Shown: piece by piece, positions 26,251-34,563 of the stretch
Layout of the letters: every line of letters starts with the position of its first letter
How positions within the stretch are numbered: position 1 is the stretch's first letter
DNA from: Deltaproteobacteria bacterium
GTDB lineage: Bacteria; Desulfobacterota; Syntrophia; Syntrophales; UBA5619
Assembly (NCBI GenBank): GCA_021817825.1
Contig: JAKAFS010000026.1
Location: 1 to 42,848, forward strand
DNA: 42,848 nt
Direction: 5' to 3'
Notes under the pieces: generated by a model
Database searches by the model: none
What the model was told of the DNA's origin: nothing
The model's input: the letters and a program-made list of their open reading frames with translations, nothing else
Program-made: the position numbers and the translations under genes

Positions 26251-26868
26251 ATGGCTGCCGTCGCTGCTCGTTTTCCGCAAGCGACTCATGTGGAAAGAAA
26301 AGCCCGGAGTGGGGGAAACCGATCCTTCGGCCTGCTGCTGTTGCTTTTTGCCCTCTGGGGATGCGGGGGACCGGTGATCTCAAGGGAGATCCGCAAAGAG
26401 GCCCTGCCTGTCGCGGGGGCTGTGGAGATTCGGGAAAATCTCGAAAAACACCGAGGCAAAGCGGTGATCTTCGGCGGGGAACTGCTTGACCCGGTCATCC
26501 GCAAAGAGGGAACGACCACGTTTTTCGTGCTGAGCTATCCCCTCGACTGGCAGGAGAAACCCAAAAGATGGAACGACAGTCAGGGACGGTTCCTGGTCAA
26601 CGCTCGTCAATTATTGGATGTCTACGAAGCGGGCCGGGATGTCACGATCGCCGGCACGGTCATCGGCAGGGAAACCGAGGCGGAAGGAAAGCGCGGCGAG
26701 CGGTATGTGGCGATCGAGGCCCGGCAGATCTATGTCTGGCCTTTGCCGCCGGTCTATCCCACGGTGCGCGACTTCCGCGGGCCGGCCCGGCCGGGCTGTC
26801 CCTCGCCGCTGGACTATGACGCCCATTGGCCGATGCCGCCGGACTGTCCCTCTTTCCCCCATCCATAA
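26251..26868 (+). CDS. Slp-family outer-membrane lipoprotein
   Basis: A 205-residue lipoprotein. After a basic N-terminus (ERKARSGGNRSFG) comes the hydrophobic core LLLLFALWGC with the lipobox Cys near residue 37. The mature part shows the Slp pattern: VEIRENLEKHRGKAVIFGGELLD, then TTTFFVLSYPLDWQEKP, QGRFLVNAR, and YEAGRDVTIAGTVIGRET...IEARQIYVWP. Slp proteins are starvation- or acid-induced outer-membrane lipoproteins of unclear biochemical role. A Pro-rich tail (PPDCPSFPHP) is extra. The start ATG 26251 has GAGGGGG 8 nt upstream; a reading from 26209 is possible but has a poorer site. It ends in the bidirectional terminator shared with tRNA-Leu. Confidence 0.8.
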   Translation: MAAVAARFPQATHVERKARSGGNRSFGLLLLLFALWGCGGPVISREIRKEALPVAGAVEIRENLEKHRGKAVIFGGELLDPVIRKEGTTTFFVLSYPLDWQEKPKRWNDSQGRFLVNARQLLDVYEAGRDVTIAGTVIGRETEAEGKRGERYVAIEARQIYVWPLPPVYPTVRDFRGPARPGCPSPLDYDAHWPMPPDCPSFPHP

Positions 26869-26900
26869 CAGGGCGCCTGGTGAAGCCATCCAAAAAAGCA

Positions 26901-26941
26901 ACGGGGGATGAACCGAGTTGTCGGTCAATCCCCCGTTTTTT
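26901..26941. terminator. Bidirectional terminator between slp-like gene and tRNA-Leu
   Basis: ACGGGGGAT (26901-26909) pairs with ATCCCCCGT (26928-26936) around an 18-nt loop. On the plus strand TTTTTT follows (26936-26941). On the minus strand the stem is followed by TGCTTTTTT (from AAAAAAGCA at 26892-26900). Confidence 0.85.
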
Positions 26942-26942
26942 A

Positions 26943-27029
26943 TGGTGCCGAAGCCGGGATTTGAACCCGGACAGGCGTACACCCACTAGACCCTGAACCT
27001 AGCGCGTCTACCAATTCCGCCACTTCGGC
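26943..27029 (-). tRNA. tRNA-Leu (anticodon CAG)
   Basis: An 87-nt type II tRNA on the minus strand with encoded CCA. The acceptor stem pairs GCCGAAG with CTTCGGC, followed by A and CCA. The D-arm region is GGCGGAATTGGTAGACGCG, the anticodon stem CTAGG/TCTAG encloses TTCAGGG (anticodon CAG), the long variable arm reads TGGGTGTACGCC, and the T arm contains GGTTCAAATCC. All features match bacterial tRNA-Leu. Confidence 0.96.
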
Positions 27030-27060
27030 ATGTTTTGAGCCGTTCCAAACTTCGCGCCTT

Positions 27061-27088
27061 TCTACAATGGTGGTCCGCCCATTGTCAA
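27061..27088 (-). promoter_or_regulatory. Promoter of tRNA-Leu
   Basis: On the minus strand TTGACA (27083-27088), a 16-bp spacer and TGTAGA (27061-27066) lie about 32 bp before the tRNA 5' end. The segment just downstream of the -10 (AAGGCGCG) is GC-rich, like the discriminator of stringently controlled stable-RNA promoters. Confidence 0.65.
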
Positions 27089-27123
27089 GCAAAATCGACG
27101 CGGCCCGGGGGGATGATTTATGC

Positions 27124-27151
27124 TTGAAATTAGCGCGATTGATGCTATGGT
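27124..27151 (+). promoter_or_regulatory. Candidate promoter of ribF
   Basis: TTGAAA (27124-27129), 16 bp, TATGGT (27146-27151), about 35 bp before the ribF start. The region also holds AAGGAGG (27164-27170), 14 nt before the ATG, which is far for a ribosome-binding site. Confidence 0.5.
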
Positions 27152-27184
27152 AACGCGGAAATCAAGGAGGCGGCAGGGTTCGGG

Positions 27185-28117
27185 ATGGATGTGATCAAAG
27201 GCAGTGAAAATTTACCCGTCCGTTTGCGGGGGGGCTATGTGACCATCGGCAACTTCGACGGGGTCCACCTGGGCCACCAGTTCATCTTCCGGAAGCTGGT
27301 CGACGAGGCCCGCCGGGAGAAATGCCCGGCCATCGTCATCAGTTTCGATCCCCACCCCAAGAGGGTCCTCCACCCGGAGCGGCGGCCCTTCTACCTGATC
27401 ACCTCCCTGGAGGAAAAAACCCGACTTATCGAGAGTTTCGGCATCGACGCCTTTTTACTGATCCCCTTTTCCCTCGAATATGCAAAGATTTCGGCGGCGG
27501 CGTTCGTCAACGACATCCTCCGGGAGAGGCTCGAAATCCGCAAGATCTTCATCGGTCACGACTACACCTTCGGCCGGGGGAAGGAGGGCAACGGGGCCTT
27601 CCTGACCGCCTGCGGCGAACGGCTGGGTTTCGCCGTCGAGACGATCGGCGCCTTTCGTCTCGGCGAAACGACGATCAGCAGCACGAAAATTCGCAACGCC
27701 CTGCTGGCAGGCGAGGTCCGGTCGGCCGCATCGCTCCTGGGACGGCCCTACAACCTCGCGGGAACAGTGGTGCACGGCAAGCGCCGAGGGACCGACCTGG
27801 GATTTCCGACGGCCAACCTCGCCCCCGACAAGGAGCCGCTTCCACCCCCAGGGATCTATGCGGTCCGGGTCTTTACCGCCGGCCGACGCCTGGACGGCGT
27901 CCTCAACATCGGCTTCAACCCGACCTTCGCCGGGGAGGCACGGACCATCGAGGTCCATATCTTCGATTTTCATGAGGATATTTACGGGAAGCCCCTGGAG
28001 CTCCTGTTCATCGAGCGGCTTCGTGAAGAAATCCGCTTTGCCAGCGTTCCGGAGCTCCTTGCCCAGATCGACCGGGACATCGTCCGGACAAGGGAGATCC
28101 TGGCGGTCGAGTCTTGA
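27185..28117 (+). CDS. ribF: Bifunctional riboflavin kinase / FAD synthetase
   Basis: A 310-residue cytoplasmic enzyme that phosphorylates riboflavin to FMN and adenylates FMN to FAD. The N-terminal FAD-synthetase domain carries TIGNFDGVHLGHQ (nucleotide-binding HxGH), ISFDPHPKRVLHP, IGHDYTFGRGKEG and the ISSTKIRNAL motif near 160-170. The C-terminal riboflavin-kinase domain has GTVVHGKRRGTDLGFPTANL, YAVRV and VLNIGFNPTF, followed by EVHIFDFHEDIYGK. The length matches E. coli RibF (313). It stands alone here, convergent with the protease operon, and ends in a strong terminator. Confidence 0.95.
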   Translation: MDVIKGSENLPVRLRGGYVTIGNFDGVHLGHQFIFRKLVDEARREKCPAIVISFDPHPKRVLHPERRPFYLITSLEEKTRLIESFGIDAFLLIPFSLEYAKISAAAFVNDILRERLEIRKIFIGHDYTFGRGKEGNGAFLTACGERLGFAVETIGAFRLGETTISSTKIRNALLAGEVRSAASLLGRPYNLAGTVVHGKRRGTDLGFPTANLAPDKEPLPPPGIYAVRVFTAGRRLDGVLNIGFNPTFAGEARTIEVHIFDFHEDIYGKPLELLFIERLREEIRFASVPELLAQIDRDIVRTREILAVES

Positions 28118-28178
28118 ACTCCTCCCCGAAGGGAACGAGAGAACAGGCCGCCAGGCGCGGCAAGCTGAAATACTGAAA

Positions 28179-28211
28179 AAAGAAGGGGCTTCCGACGGAA
28201 GCCCCTTCTTT
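28179..28211. terminator. Bidirectional terminator between ribF and the protease operon
   Basis: A perfect 15-bp stem, AAAGAAGGGGCTTCC (28179-28193), GAC loop, GGAAGCCCCTTCTTT (28197-28211). T-rich sequence is present on both sides (TTCTTT on the plus strand, TTTTTT on the minus strand), suiting two convergent genes. Confidence 0.92.
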
Positions 28212-28220
28212 CGTTCCTGC

Positions 28221-30653
28221 TCAGGAGAGCCCTATTGGCGGGCGCACAACACCTTTTTTTCGGCGCAGGGTCCAGAGGGCCGCAACCGTCGATAGAATCA
28301 CAAACAGCATGCCAAGCAATGTCGCCGTGGCGCCATAGGCCACCGTCAGATAGGCCATTCCCACCAGGGGCAGCAAACTGCCGCGGGTGAAGAAGCGCAA
28401 GACTTCGCTTTGAGCGATCCGGTCGGCGATCGGCGGGCTGATCTTGTAATAGAAATTCACAAAGGCTCGCCCCGCCGCGGTTGGCAGAAGAGAGCGGTCA
28501 CGAAATGTGCGTAAGATACGGACATGCTTTTCCAGCGGGGTGCCGAACGCGGCGGTGGCGATGAAACATCCGCCGCCCCCGCCGCCGCTGGGAGGCGGTG
28601 CCGGAGTCGTGGCTCCGGCTTCGTTCGAATAGCCGGAAGTGAGGCTGCTGCTATAAGAACTTACCCGATAGTAATAGGTCGTACTGCTCGGCAGCCCTGT
28701 GTCGCTGTAACTCGTTGCATTGCTGGCCGCGGTCCCGATGAGGGTGTAGCTTCCGCCGGAAGTGGTGGCGCGTTCAATGCTGATTCCCGTTTCCGTGCTG
28801 GAGTTGTCCGTCCAACTCAAGTTGATCTGTGATGAGGAAGCAGCGACGGCACTGAGTGCGCTAGGGGGTGCCAGGGGTGTGGTGGCGCTGGCCGCAAGCG
28901 AATAACCGGATTTTCCTGCTGCGTTGATTGCCCGCACCTGATAGGTATAAGTCGTGCCATCGCTGAGACCGGAATCCGGATAAGTGGTAACTCCGGCACC
29001 GGCTGTGCCAATCAGGCTGTATATACCGTTTGCTCCCGTCTTCCTTTTAATCTCAAATCCCGTCTCGTCAGTGGAGTTGTCCGTCCAGTTCAGGGTTATT
29101 GCGCCAGTCGATGAGGCTGAAGCGGATAGACCGCTTGGTGCAATAAGAGTGGCAGCAGTAGCATTAAGGGTAGCCAGCACATCAATTCTTTTTGGTGGAG
29201 CACCCGCCAGATCGCCTGCTTTTGTCGTAACTGCTGCGCCGGTAGCCTGAAAGCTAGTCAATATGGAGGCAACGGAAGCCGTGGGCGATTTTTGCTTGAG
29301 GATGGCCCAGGCACCTGCCACATGGGGGGTCGCCATTGAGGTGCCAGCCATGAAGCCCCATCCGCCTCCCGGGACCGCAGATATGATCTCGCTGGTGCCT
29401 GGAGGGGGGGCTCCACCGGGTGCAAAAAGGGAAAGCATTGTGGGATGATAATTGCTGTACGAGGCCTCTAAATCAGTTTTCGTCGTTGCCCCAACGCTCA
29501 CGGCAGTGGAAATGCAGGCAGGTGCACTTATCCCATCGGTATAGCCGGAATTGCCCGAGGCGATGACCGTAGCAATTCCTACCGAGCGGAGGGTGTCAAT
29601 AGCTGCTTTGACAGCAGAATTGGCGTCATCGCAGTTAGGAATAGATGTAGGAGTATACTTCCCTCCTCCGAGGCTCATATTGACGGCAGCGATAGAATGT
29701 GTCGTTCTGAGCGAATAAACATGCTCCAGGGCCAAAATCTGGTCCGATGGGAAAGAAAGGGCACAGGGGGCTGTAGAAGAACCACAGTAATAAGTACTGA
29801 TGAATCTGGAGAAGACCTGGATGGCGATGACGCTGGCGTTCTTGGCCACGCCGGCGATAGGAGTACCTGTGAAACTATCAGGTTTACCTGCCGCGATGCC
29901 GGCCACATGGGTGCCGTGCTGGCATCCATCGATGGTGGTTCCCAGCGCCCCTCCGCAATTGACACCCGTACCGGCTCCTGTCTCCGCTTCGGCACCACCG
30001 GGGCAGACCGTGGTTGAAGAGTAAGAAGAGGAATCGGGAGCCGTGCCCGTGACTGTGGTGGAATAGCAAGCCTCCGCCACTACTTTGCCGGCCAAAAAGC
30101 TATGGGTCTTATCCACCCCGGTATCGAGAATGGCCACGGTCCAGCCCGCTCCGGTATAGCCTGCGGTCCAGGCCTGATCGGCCTTGATCAGCGGGACGCT
30201 CTGGGTCAAGGTCGGCGGGACGGGAACATCCTCTTCGATCGAGACGACGAGAGGATCGGCGAGCAAAGCCGTAAGCGCGGCCCTGTCCACTTCCAGGGCG
30301 GTAAAGGGGATGTGCTTGAATTTCTTGACGCCTCGGACGTTATGGTGAGCGACGGCCTGTTGCAATTGATCCTGCGCATGTGCGATCCGGGATCGCTGGC
30401 TGGCTGCCGCCTGCGGTCCCGACAGCCGTCCCTCGGCCTGAAAAGCGGTGTTCAATCTCACGATGACGCGGACGCTGTCCGTCGCCTGGGCTTTGGCAAG
30501 GAGCGCCTGGGAGGCCTTCGGACTGTCCTGCCCGTAAGCCGCAGTCAGGCAGCCAAGGCCAAAGAGTGTGACAAAGGCAAAGGCGATAAGGAATGGGTAA
30601 AACCGTCTCCTGAATAGACCTGGCTGACCGGAAATCCGTTTTTCTTTTGCCAT
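28221..30653 (-). CDS. Secreted subtilisin-like serine protease with FN3 repeats and CFI-box C-terminus
   Basis: An 810-residue exported S8 protease. The signal peptide is ~1-41 ([20 protein letters not shown]). The I9 propeptide is ~50-150 ([11 protein letters not shown]...[17 protein letters not shown]). The catalytic domain has Asp177 ([12 protein letters not shown]), His246 ([11 protein letters not shown]) and Ser439 ([11 protein letters not shown]). Two fibronectin type III repeats (~505-680; [15 protein letters not shown] and [15 protein letters not shown]) are followed by a Gly-rich hinge. A CFI-box C-terminal segment (~690-745: [35 protein letters not shown]), a membrane helix and RRKK complete it, a layout used for C-terminal sorting or anchoring. 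ATG 30653 has AGAGGGAAC just upstream. Confidence 0.9.
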   Translation of the reverse strand: MAKEKRISGQPGLFRRRFYPFLIAFAFVTLFGLGCLTAAYGQDSPKASQALLAKAQATDSVRVIVRLNTAFQAEGRLSGPQAAASQRSRIAHAQDQLQQAVAHHNVRGVKKFKHIPFTALEVDRAALTALLADPLVVSIEEDVPVPPTLTQSVPLIKADQAWTAGYTGAGWTVAILDTGVDKTHSFLAGKVVAEACYSTTVTGTAPDSSSYSSTTVCPGGAEAETGAGTGVNCGGALGTTIDGCQHGTHVAGIAAGKPDSFTGTPIAGVAKNASVIAIQVFSRFISTYYCGSSTAPCALSFPSDQILALEHVYSLRTTHSIAAVNMSLGGGKYTPTSIPNCDDANSAVKAAIDTLRSVGIATVIASGNSGYTDGISAPACISTAVSVGATTKTDLEASYSNYHPTMLSLFAPGGAPPPGTSEIISAVPGGGWGFMAGTSMATPHVAGAWAILKQKSPTASVASILTSFQATGAAVTTKAGDLAGAPPKRIDVLATLNATAATLIAPSGLSASASSTGAITLNWTDNSTDETGFEIKRKTGANGIYSLIGTAGAGVTTYPDSGLSDGTTYTYQVRAINAAGKSGYSLAASATTPLAPPSALSAVAASSSQINLSWTDNSSTETGISIERATTSGGSYTLIGTAASNATSYSDTGLPSSTTYYYRVSSYSSSLTSGYSNEAGATTPAPPPSGGGGGGCFIATAAFGTPLEKHVRILRTFRDRSLLPTAAGRAFVNFYYKISPPIADRIAQSEVLRFFTRGSLLPLVGMAYLTVAYGATATLLGMLFVILSTVAALWTLRRKKGVVRPPIGLS

Positions 30654-30738
30654 GTTCCCTCTTTCCATGCTTTAATTTTACCGGGACCGATTCGACGCTT
30701 TTAGGAGAAAAACGCAAGCGAAAAAACGGATCGCTCTG

Positions 30739-31200
30739 CTAATGCCCGGTCGGCGGCGCCGGCGCATCCTCTGCGATGGACAATACGAGGGAATTGGAAA
30801 TCAGCGCCCGCAGCGCCGCCGCATCCACCTCCATCGCAATGAAAGGCGTATACTTGGATCGTTTGATCCCCTGCACTTTGTATCCAGCGAGGGCTGCGCC
30901 CAGCTGATCCTGCAACCGGGATATTTGCCCCTGTTGTTCCAGGGCGGCCTCTTTCGACAGCAGACCGTCGGCGACAAAGGGCATGTTTAATCTTACGATG
31001 ATCCGGACGGCGCCGGTCGCCTGGGCCTTGGCGAGAAGATCGCGGTAAGCTTCGCTGACGATTCCGGAAGTCGCCGGATCGCCGCCTGCGGCCCCCTCTT
31101 TTTTTTGAGCAAGGCCTTCGCAGGCGTTGAAGGCCAGCAGGCAGCTTAAGATGAAGGCAAACTTTCCCACTGAAATCCTCCTGCGGCCGTTCTTGCTCAT
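30739..31200 (-). CDS. Free-standing I9-type protease propeptide (putative inhibitor/chaperone)
   Basis: A 153-residue exported protein. The signal region is FAFILSCLLAFNACEGLAQ. The rest is an I9 inhibitor/propeptide domain ([25 protein letters not shown] ... YTPFIAMEVDAAALRALISNSLVLSIAEDAPAPP), about half identical by eye to the propeptide of the neighbouring protease ([50 protein letters not shown]). It ends at TGH, exactly where the protease domain would begin. No catalytic remnant follows; the next gene starts 86 bp on. It may be a standalone inhibitor acting in trans on the protease, a folding helper, or a truncated duplicate. It lies 13 bp after the cytochrome gene. Confidence 0.75.
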   Translation of the reverse strand: MSKNGRRRISVGKFAFILSCLLAFNACEGLAQKKEGAAGGDPATSGIVSEAYRDLLAKAQATGAVRIIVRLNMPFVADGLLSKEAALEQQGQISRLQDQLGAALAGYKVQGIKRSKYTPFIAMEVDAAALRALISNSLVLSIAEDAPAPPTGH

Positions 31201-31213
31201 AGCGGATGCTTTC

Positions 31214-31927
31214 CTACCGGCCGGACTGGGCCAGGACATTCGTTATGTACCGATAGAGTTCCCGGGCGTCGGCATCGGTCAGGGCCGCGGGAGGGAAGGC
31301 CGGCATGGGGGCCTTGGGTTGCCGGAGAAGCGCGATAAAGGTCTCGGGGCTCTGTAGCTTGTCCGAACCGACCAGCGGTTCGTCAGGCTCCATGATGTTC
31401 CCTCCCCCGGGATGGCACTCCCGGCAATGGGCCACGAAGATCTTTTCCCCGAGCGCGTAGGCGGGTTTCCCCTCTGCGCCGGTCTTGCCGCCGTAGACGA
31501 GCCGTGCGCCGAACCAGCCGAGCAGGACAGCGGTGATCAGGCAGAGGGTGTAGATGACCGGTGTGACCTTTCGGGCGAGGAGCGGCCGGCGGAAGGCGAA
31601 AAAGAGGGCTCCGGCCAGGAGGATCAGCAGGAGGCCGGCCAAGAGCAGCTTCATCGTGATCGGGTTCAGCGAGGCCCCGTGGTAGAAGTGCCGCCAATCC
31701 ATGTAGCCGAAAAGCGCCGTCGGAAACCAGAACAGAAACGCCAGGACGGCGCAGTTCCGCGCCGTGATCTGAAACCGTTCGCGGCCCGGAAGGAGGGCCA
31801 GCCAGCCGAAGAGGGCCGCGCCCATCACCAGACCGATCGGCATATGGACCAGGGCGGCATGGAGCGGATCGGGAAAGCCGATCTGGTTGAGGAGGCGATA
31901 AAAGGCGTCGATCCACGCGTCTATCAT
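31214..31927 (-). CDS. Membrane-anchored c-type cytochrome with DUF2231-like domain
   Basis: A 237-residue protein. The N-terminal ~150 residues contain four or five membrane helices (PDPLHAALVHMPIGLVMGAALFGWLALL, LLLAGLLLILLAGALFFAF, VIYTLCLITAVLLGWF), like DUF2231 cytochrome-associated domains. The C-terminal ~75 residues are a monoheme cytochrome c with CRECHP as the heme site and the distal Met in KAPMPAFPP, then a final DARELYRYITNVL helix. It should carry electrons on the periplasmic face. It is the first gene of an operon with the I9 protein and the protease, from the promoter at 32051-32080. Confidence 0.88.
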   Translation of the reverse strand: MIDAWIDAFYRLLNQIGFPDPLHAALVHMPIGLVMGAALFGWLALLPGRERFQITARNCAVLAFLFWFPTALFGYMDWRHFYHGASLNPITMKLLLAGLLLILLAGALFFAFRRPLLARKVTPVIYTLCLITAVLLGWFGARLVYGGKTGAEGKPAYALGEKIFVAHCRECHPGGGNIMEPDEPLVGSDKLQSPETFIALLRQPKAPMPAFPPAALTDADARELYRYITNVLAQSGR

Positions 31928-32050
31928 GGCTGTCTCTCCCTACAAGGGTTGTTGAAAATCGATCCGGACTCCGCCCTGCGGCGATGAGGGCCTCTGCCGG
32001 CGGTAGCCGACGGATACCGGAGGCGATAAGGCGGTGCTTTTGACGATGCC

Positions 32051-32080
32051 AGTATAGGGAAGGCGGTTTTTGCTTGTCAA
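32051..32080 (-). promoter_or_regulatory. Promoter of the cytochrome-propeptide-protease operon
   Basis: On the minus strand TTGACA (32075-32080), an 18-bp spacer and TATACT (32051-32056) form a near-consensus sigma-70 promoter 124 bp before the cytochrome start. Confidence 0.8.
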
Positions 32081-32119
32081 GGGATATTAGAAAAAGATCG
32101 GCGTCGATTGAAAAATGAA

Positions 32120-32162
32120 CTCTCCCTCCCCCGAAGAGAACAAGGAAAAAGGGGAGGGAGAG
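32120..32162 (-). terminator. Terminator hairpin after the acyl-CoA synthetase gene
   Basis: A 12-bp perfect stem, CTCTCCCTCCCC (32120-32131) with GGGGAGGGAGAG (32151-32162), 19-nt loop, 8 bp past the stop. On the minus strand it is followed by GTTCATTTTTC. Related CCCTC/GAGGG hairpins occur at 34401-34423 and 39218-39251. Confidence 0.7.
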
Positions 32163-32170
32163 CCAGGGAG

Positions 32171-34351
32171 CTACTTAGATGCCTCTTCCCGGTAGAGGCG
32201 ATAGCGGCGCATGGCGGCGAGGGCCTCGGCGGCCATCTCGACCGTCGAGTAGACCGGGATGCCGGCCCGCTCCATGCGGATCACGTCGGCCATCATGAAC
32301 TCTTTGCAGGCCACGCAGGCGACGAGGGGTTTGCCCCGGGTGTCGATCTTCTTGAGCACATCCACGAAGGAGCCGAGGATCTCCCCCTGGATGACGGCGA
32401 TAAAGCCGCTGACGTCGGCGCTTTCCAGGCCGATCTCGATGGTCTGCTTGAGTTGGCCGGGCTCCATGCTGAAGGAGTAGTCCACGGGATTGAGGGTCGT
32501 GACGTAGTCGGGAATGATCCGCTGTAGACGGGTCTTCAGTTCCGGCTCCAGGTCGGCGAGCCGCAGGCCGTTGAGATAGAGGGTGTCCGTCGCGGCGACG
32601 CCGAGCGATCCCGTGTAGGTGACGACCAGTATCCCGTCCCCCTGGGGCAGGGGCTGCTTGGCGAAGGCCTTCATGAGGCCGAAGAGGTGCTCGTTGTCCC
32701 GGGCGCGGATGATCCCGCTCTGGCGGAAGGCGGCGCTGTTGATCTCGTCGTTGCCGGCCAAAGAGGCCGTGTGGGACGAGACGGCTTTCTTGCCCGCCTC
32801 GGTCCGTCCGGACTTGAGGGCGATGATCGGTTTTTTCCGCGTCACGCTGCGGGCGACGTCGACGAACCGCCGGCCGCTGGTCACATCCTCCATATACATG
32901 GCGATGACATCGATATGCTTGTCGTCGCCGAGAAACTCCAGGATGTCCGTTTCGCTGATGTCCATCTTGTTGCCGATCGTCGCCACGATGCCGAAGTCCA
33001 TGACGTTGCGGAGCCCCGTGATGATTCCGGCCGCATAGACGCCCGCTTGGGCGACAAGGCCGAGGTTGCCCTTCCCCAGTTCGCCGATCAGTCCAATGGA
33101 CTGTACCATGCTGTGGTGGGTGTTGAGCACGCCCGAGCAGTTGGGTCCCAGGATGCGGCAGCCGTGGGTTTCGATGACTTCCTTGAGCCTTGCCTGGACG
33201 CGTTTGCCCGCTTCGCCCGTTTCGGCAAAGCCCGCCGTCTCGACGACGATGAACCGGACCCCTTTGGCGCAGCACTCCTCGATGGCGGCGGGGGCCGCCT
33301 CGGCCGGAACGATGACGATGGCGACATCCACGGCATCGGGCACTGCCGCGATGGCCGGGTAGGCCTTGACCCCCTGGATCTCGGCGCTTTTCGGGTTGAT
33401 CGGATAGATGCGCCCCTTGAACCCGTGATTCAGGAGGTTCCAGAGGACATTGTAGCCCAGCTTGCCTTCGCTGCCCGAGGCCCCCAGAACGGCGATGCTC
33501 TTGGGATAGAAGAATTTTTTAAGATTGGCGGCCGGCGGGGCGGCCGTCTCGGCGTCGGTGGTCTCGCCGATGAAAATCCGGGCGTCCACGACGGTGTGCC
33601 CCTGCTCGTAGAGAAAGACGGGATTCAGGTCCAGTTCGCGGATTTCGGGAAAGGCCACGACCAATGCGGAGATCCGCAGCAGCAGGCTCTTGAGCGCCGC
33701 AAGGTCGGCCGACTTGCCGCGGTGCCCCTTGAGGAGCGGATAGCCTTTGATCTCCCGGATCATCTCCTCGGCATCCCGGTCGGTGATCGGAAGAACCCGG
33801 AAGGTCACATCCTTGAGGACCTCCACGAAGATGCCGCCCAGGCCGAACATGAGAACCGGTCCGAAGTTCGGATCGCGGGTGACGCCGACGATCGCCTCGA
33901 TCCCGGGAACGGCCATCGGTTGGACGGCCACGCCGACCACATGCTGGAAGCGGTAGCCGCCGACGATTTCCCGGTAGGCCTTCCGGACCTCTTCGGAGTG
34001 GTGCAGATTCAGCCGGACGCCGCCGGAGTCCGATTTGTGGACCACATCGGGGGAGACGATCTTCAGGACCACGGGGTAGCCCACGCGATGGGCCATTTCG
34101 GCCGCCTCGTCTTCCGAGCCGGCCACGAGGTGGCCCGTCGTCGCGATCCCCATTCCTTCGAGGAGCTCCTTGCACTCATGCTCCATGAGGTAGGTGCGGT
34201 TCTCCAGACGGGCCTGTTCGCGGAGCTCGCGGAATAGCGCGGCGGGCAGGCGTGGACGTTCTTCGGCGCTTCCGACCGGCGACGCTTGCCGGGCAGTGGA
34301 AAAGTCGACTTTTCGCAAGGCCGCTTCCAATGGCACCTTTCTCCTCCCCAT
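32171..34351 (-). CDS. ADP-forming acyl-CoA synthetase (NDP-forming acetate-CoA ligase type)
   Basis: A 726-residue cytoplasmic enzyme converting an acid, ATP and CoA to acyl-CoA plus ADP and phosphate (reversibly). The order is beta-like first: ATP-grasp domain ~40-265 (VVLKIVSPDVVHKSDSGGVRL, LMFGLGGIFVEVLKDVTFR, ALVVAFPEIRELDLNPVF). A CoA-binding domain follows, ~280-410 (FFYPKSIAVLGASGSEGKLGYNVL, PKSAEIQG, RILGPNCSGVLNT). The succinyl-CoA ligase-like domains follow, with SSHTASLAGND where the phosphohistidine loop lies. Many homologues have the CoA-binding part first. ATG 34351 has GGAG 7 nt away; a GTG at 34336 preceded by GGAGGAGAA is an alternative start. Substrate unknown; acetate, propionate or benzoate-like acids are possible. 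Confidence 0.9.
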   Translation of the reverse strand: MGRRKVPLEAALRKVDFSTARQASPVGSAEERPRLPAALFRELREQARLENRTYLMEHECKELLEGMGIATTGHLVAGSEDEAAEMAHRVGYPVVLKIVSPDVVHKSDSGGVRLNLHHSEEVRKAYREIVGGYRFQHVVGVAVQPMAVPGIEAIVGVTRDPNFGPVLMFGLGGIFVEVLKDVTFRVLPITDRDAEEMIREIKGYPLLKGHRGKSADLAALKSLLLRISALVVAFPEIRELDLNPVFLYEQGHTVVDARIFIGETTDAETAAPPAANLKKFFYPKSIAVLGASGSEGKLGYNVLWNLLNHGFKGRIYPINPKSAEIQGVKAYPAIAAVPDAVDVAIVIVPAEAAPAAIEECCAKGVRFIVVETAGFAETGEAGKRVQARLKEVIETHGCRILGPNCSGVLNTHHSMVQSIGLIGELGKGNLGLVAQAGVYAAGIITGLRNVMDFGIVATIGNKMDISETDILEFLGDDKHIDVIAMYMEDVTSGRRFVDVARSVTRKKPIIALKSGRTEAGKKAVSSHTASLAGNDEINSAAFRQSGIIRARDNEHLFGLMKAFAKQPLPQGDGILVVTYTGSLGVAATDTLYLNGLRLADLEPELKTRLQRIIPDYVTTLNPVDYSFSMEPGQLKQTIEIGLESADVSGFIAVIQGEILGSFVDVLKKIDTRGKPLVACVACKEFMMADVIRMERAGIPVYSTVEMAAEALAAMRRYRLYREEASK

Positions 34352-34563
34352 GCGGTTTCTCCAGAATTCCGCTGCAAGCTCTTCTGAAGCAAATCAACAG
34401 GCCCTCTCCCCGGGGGTGAGGGCGCAAAACTCTATATTACGGTGAAGAATGCTAACAGGCCGGGCAGGGGGAGGGTATCGGTCCGACCCTGATTTTGGTG
34501 TCGGACGCAAGAGGAACTCTTTGCCGGTGTTTGTCTTACAATAGGGACGTTATCGAAAGCCCG

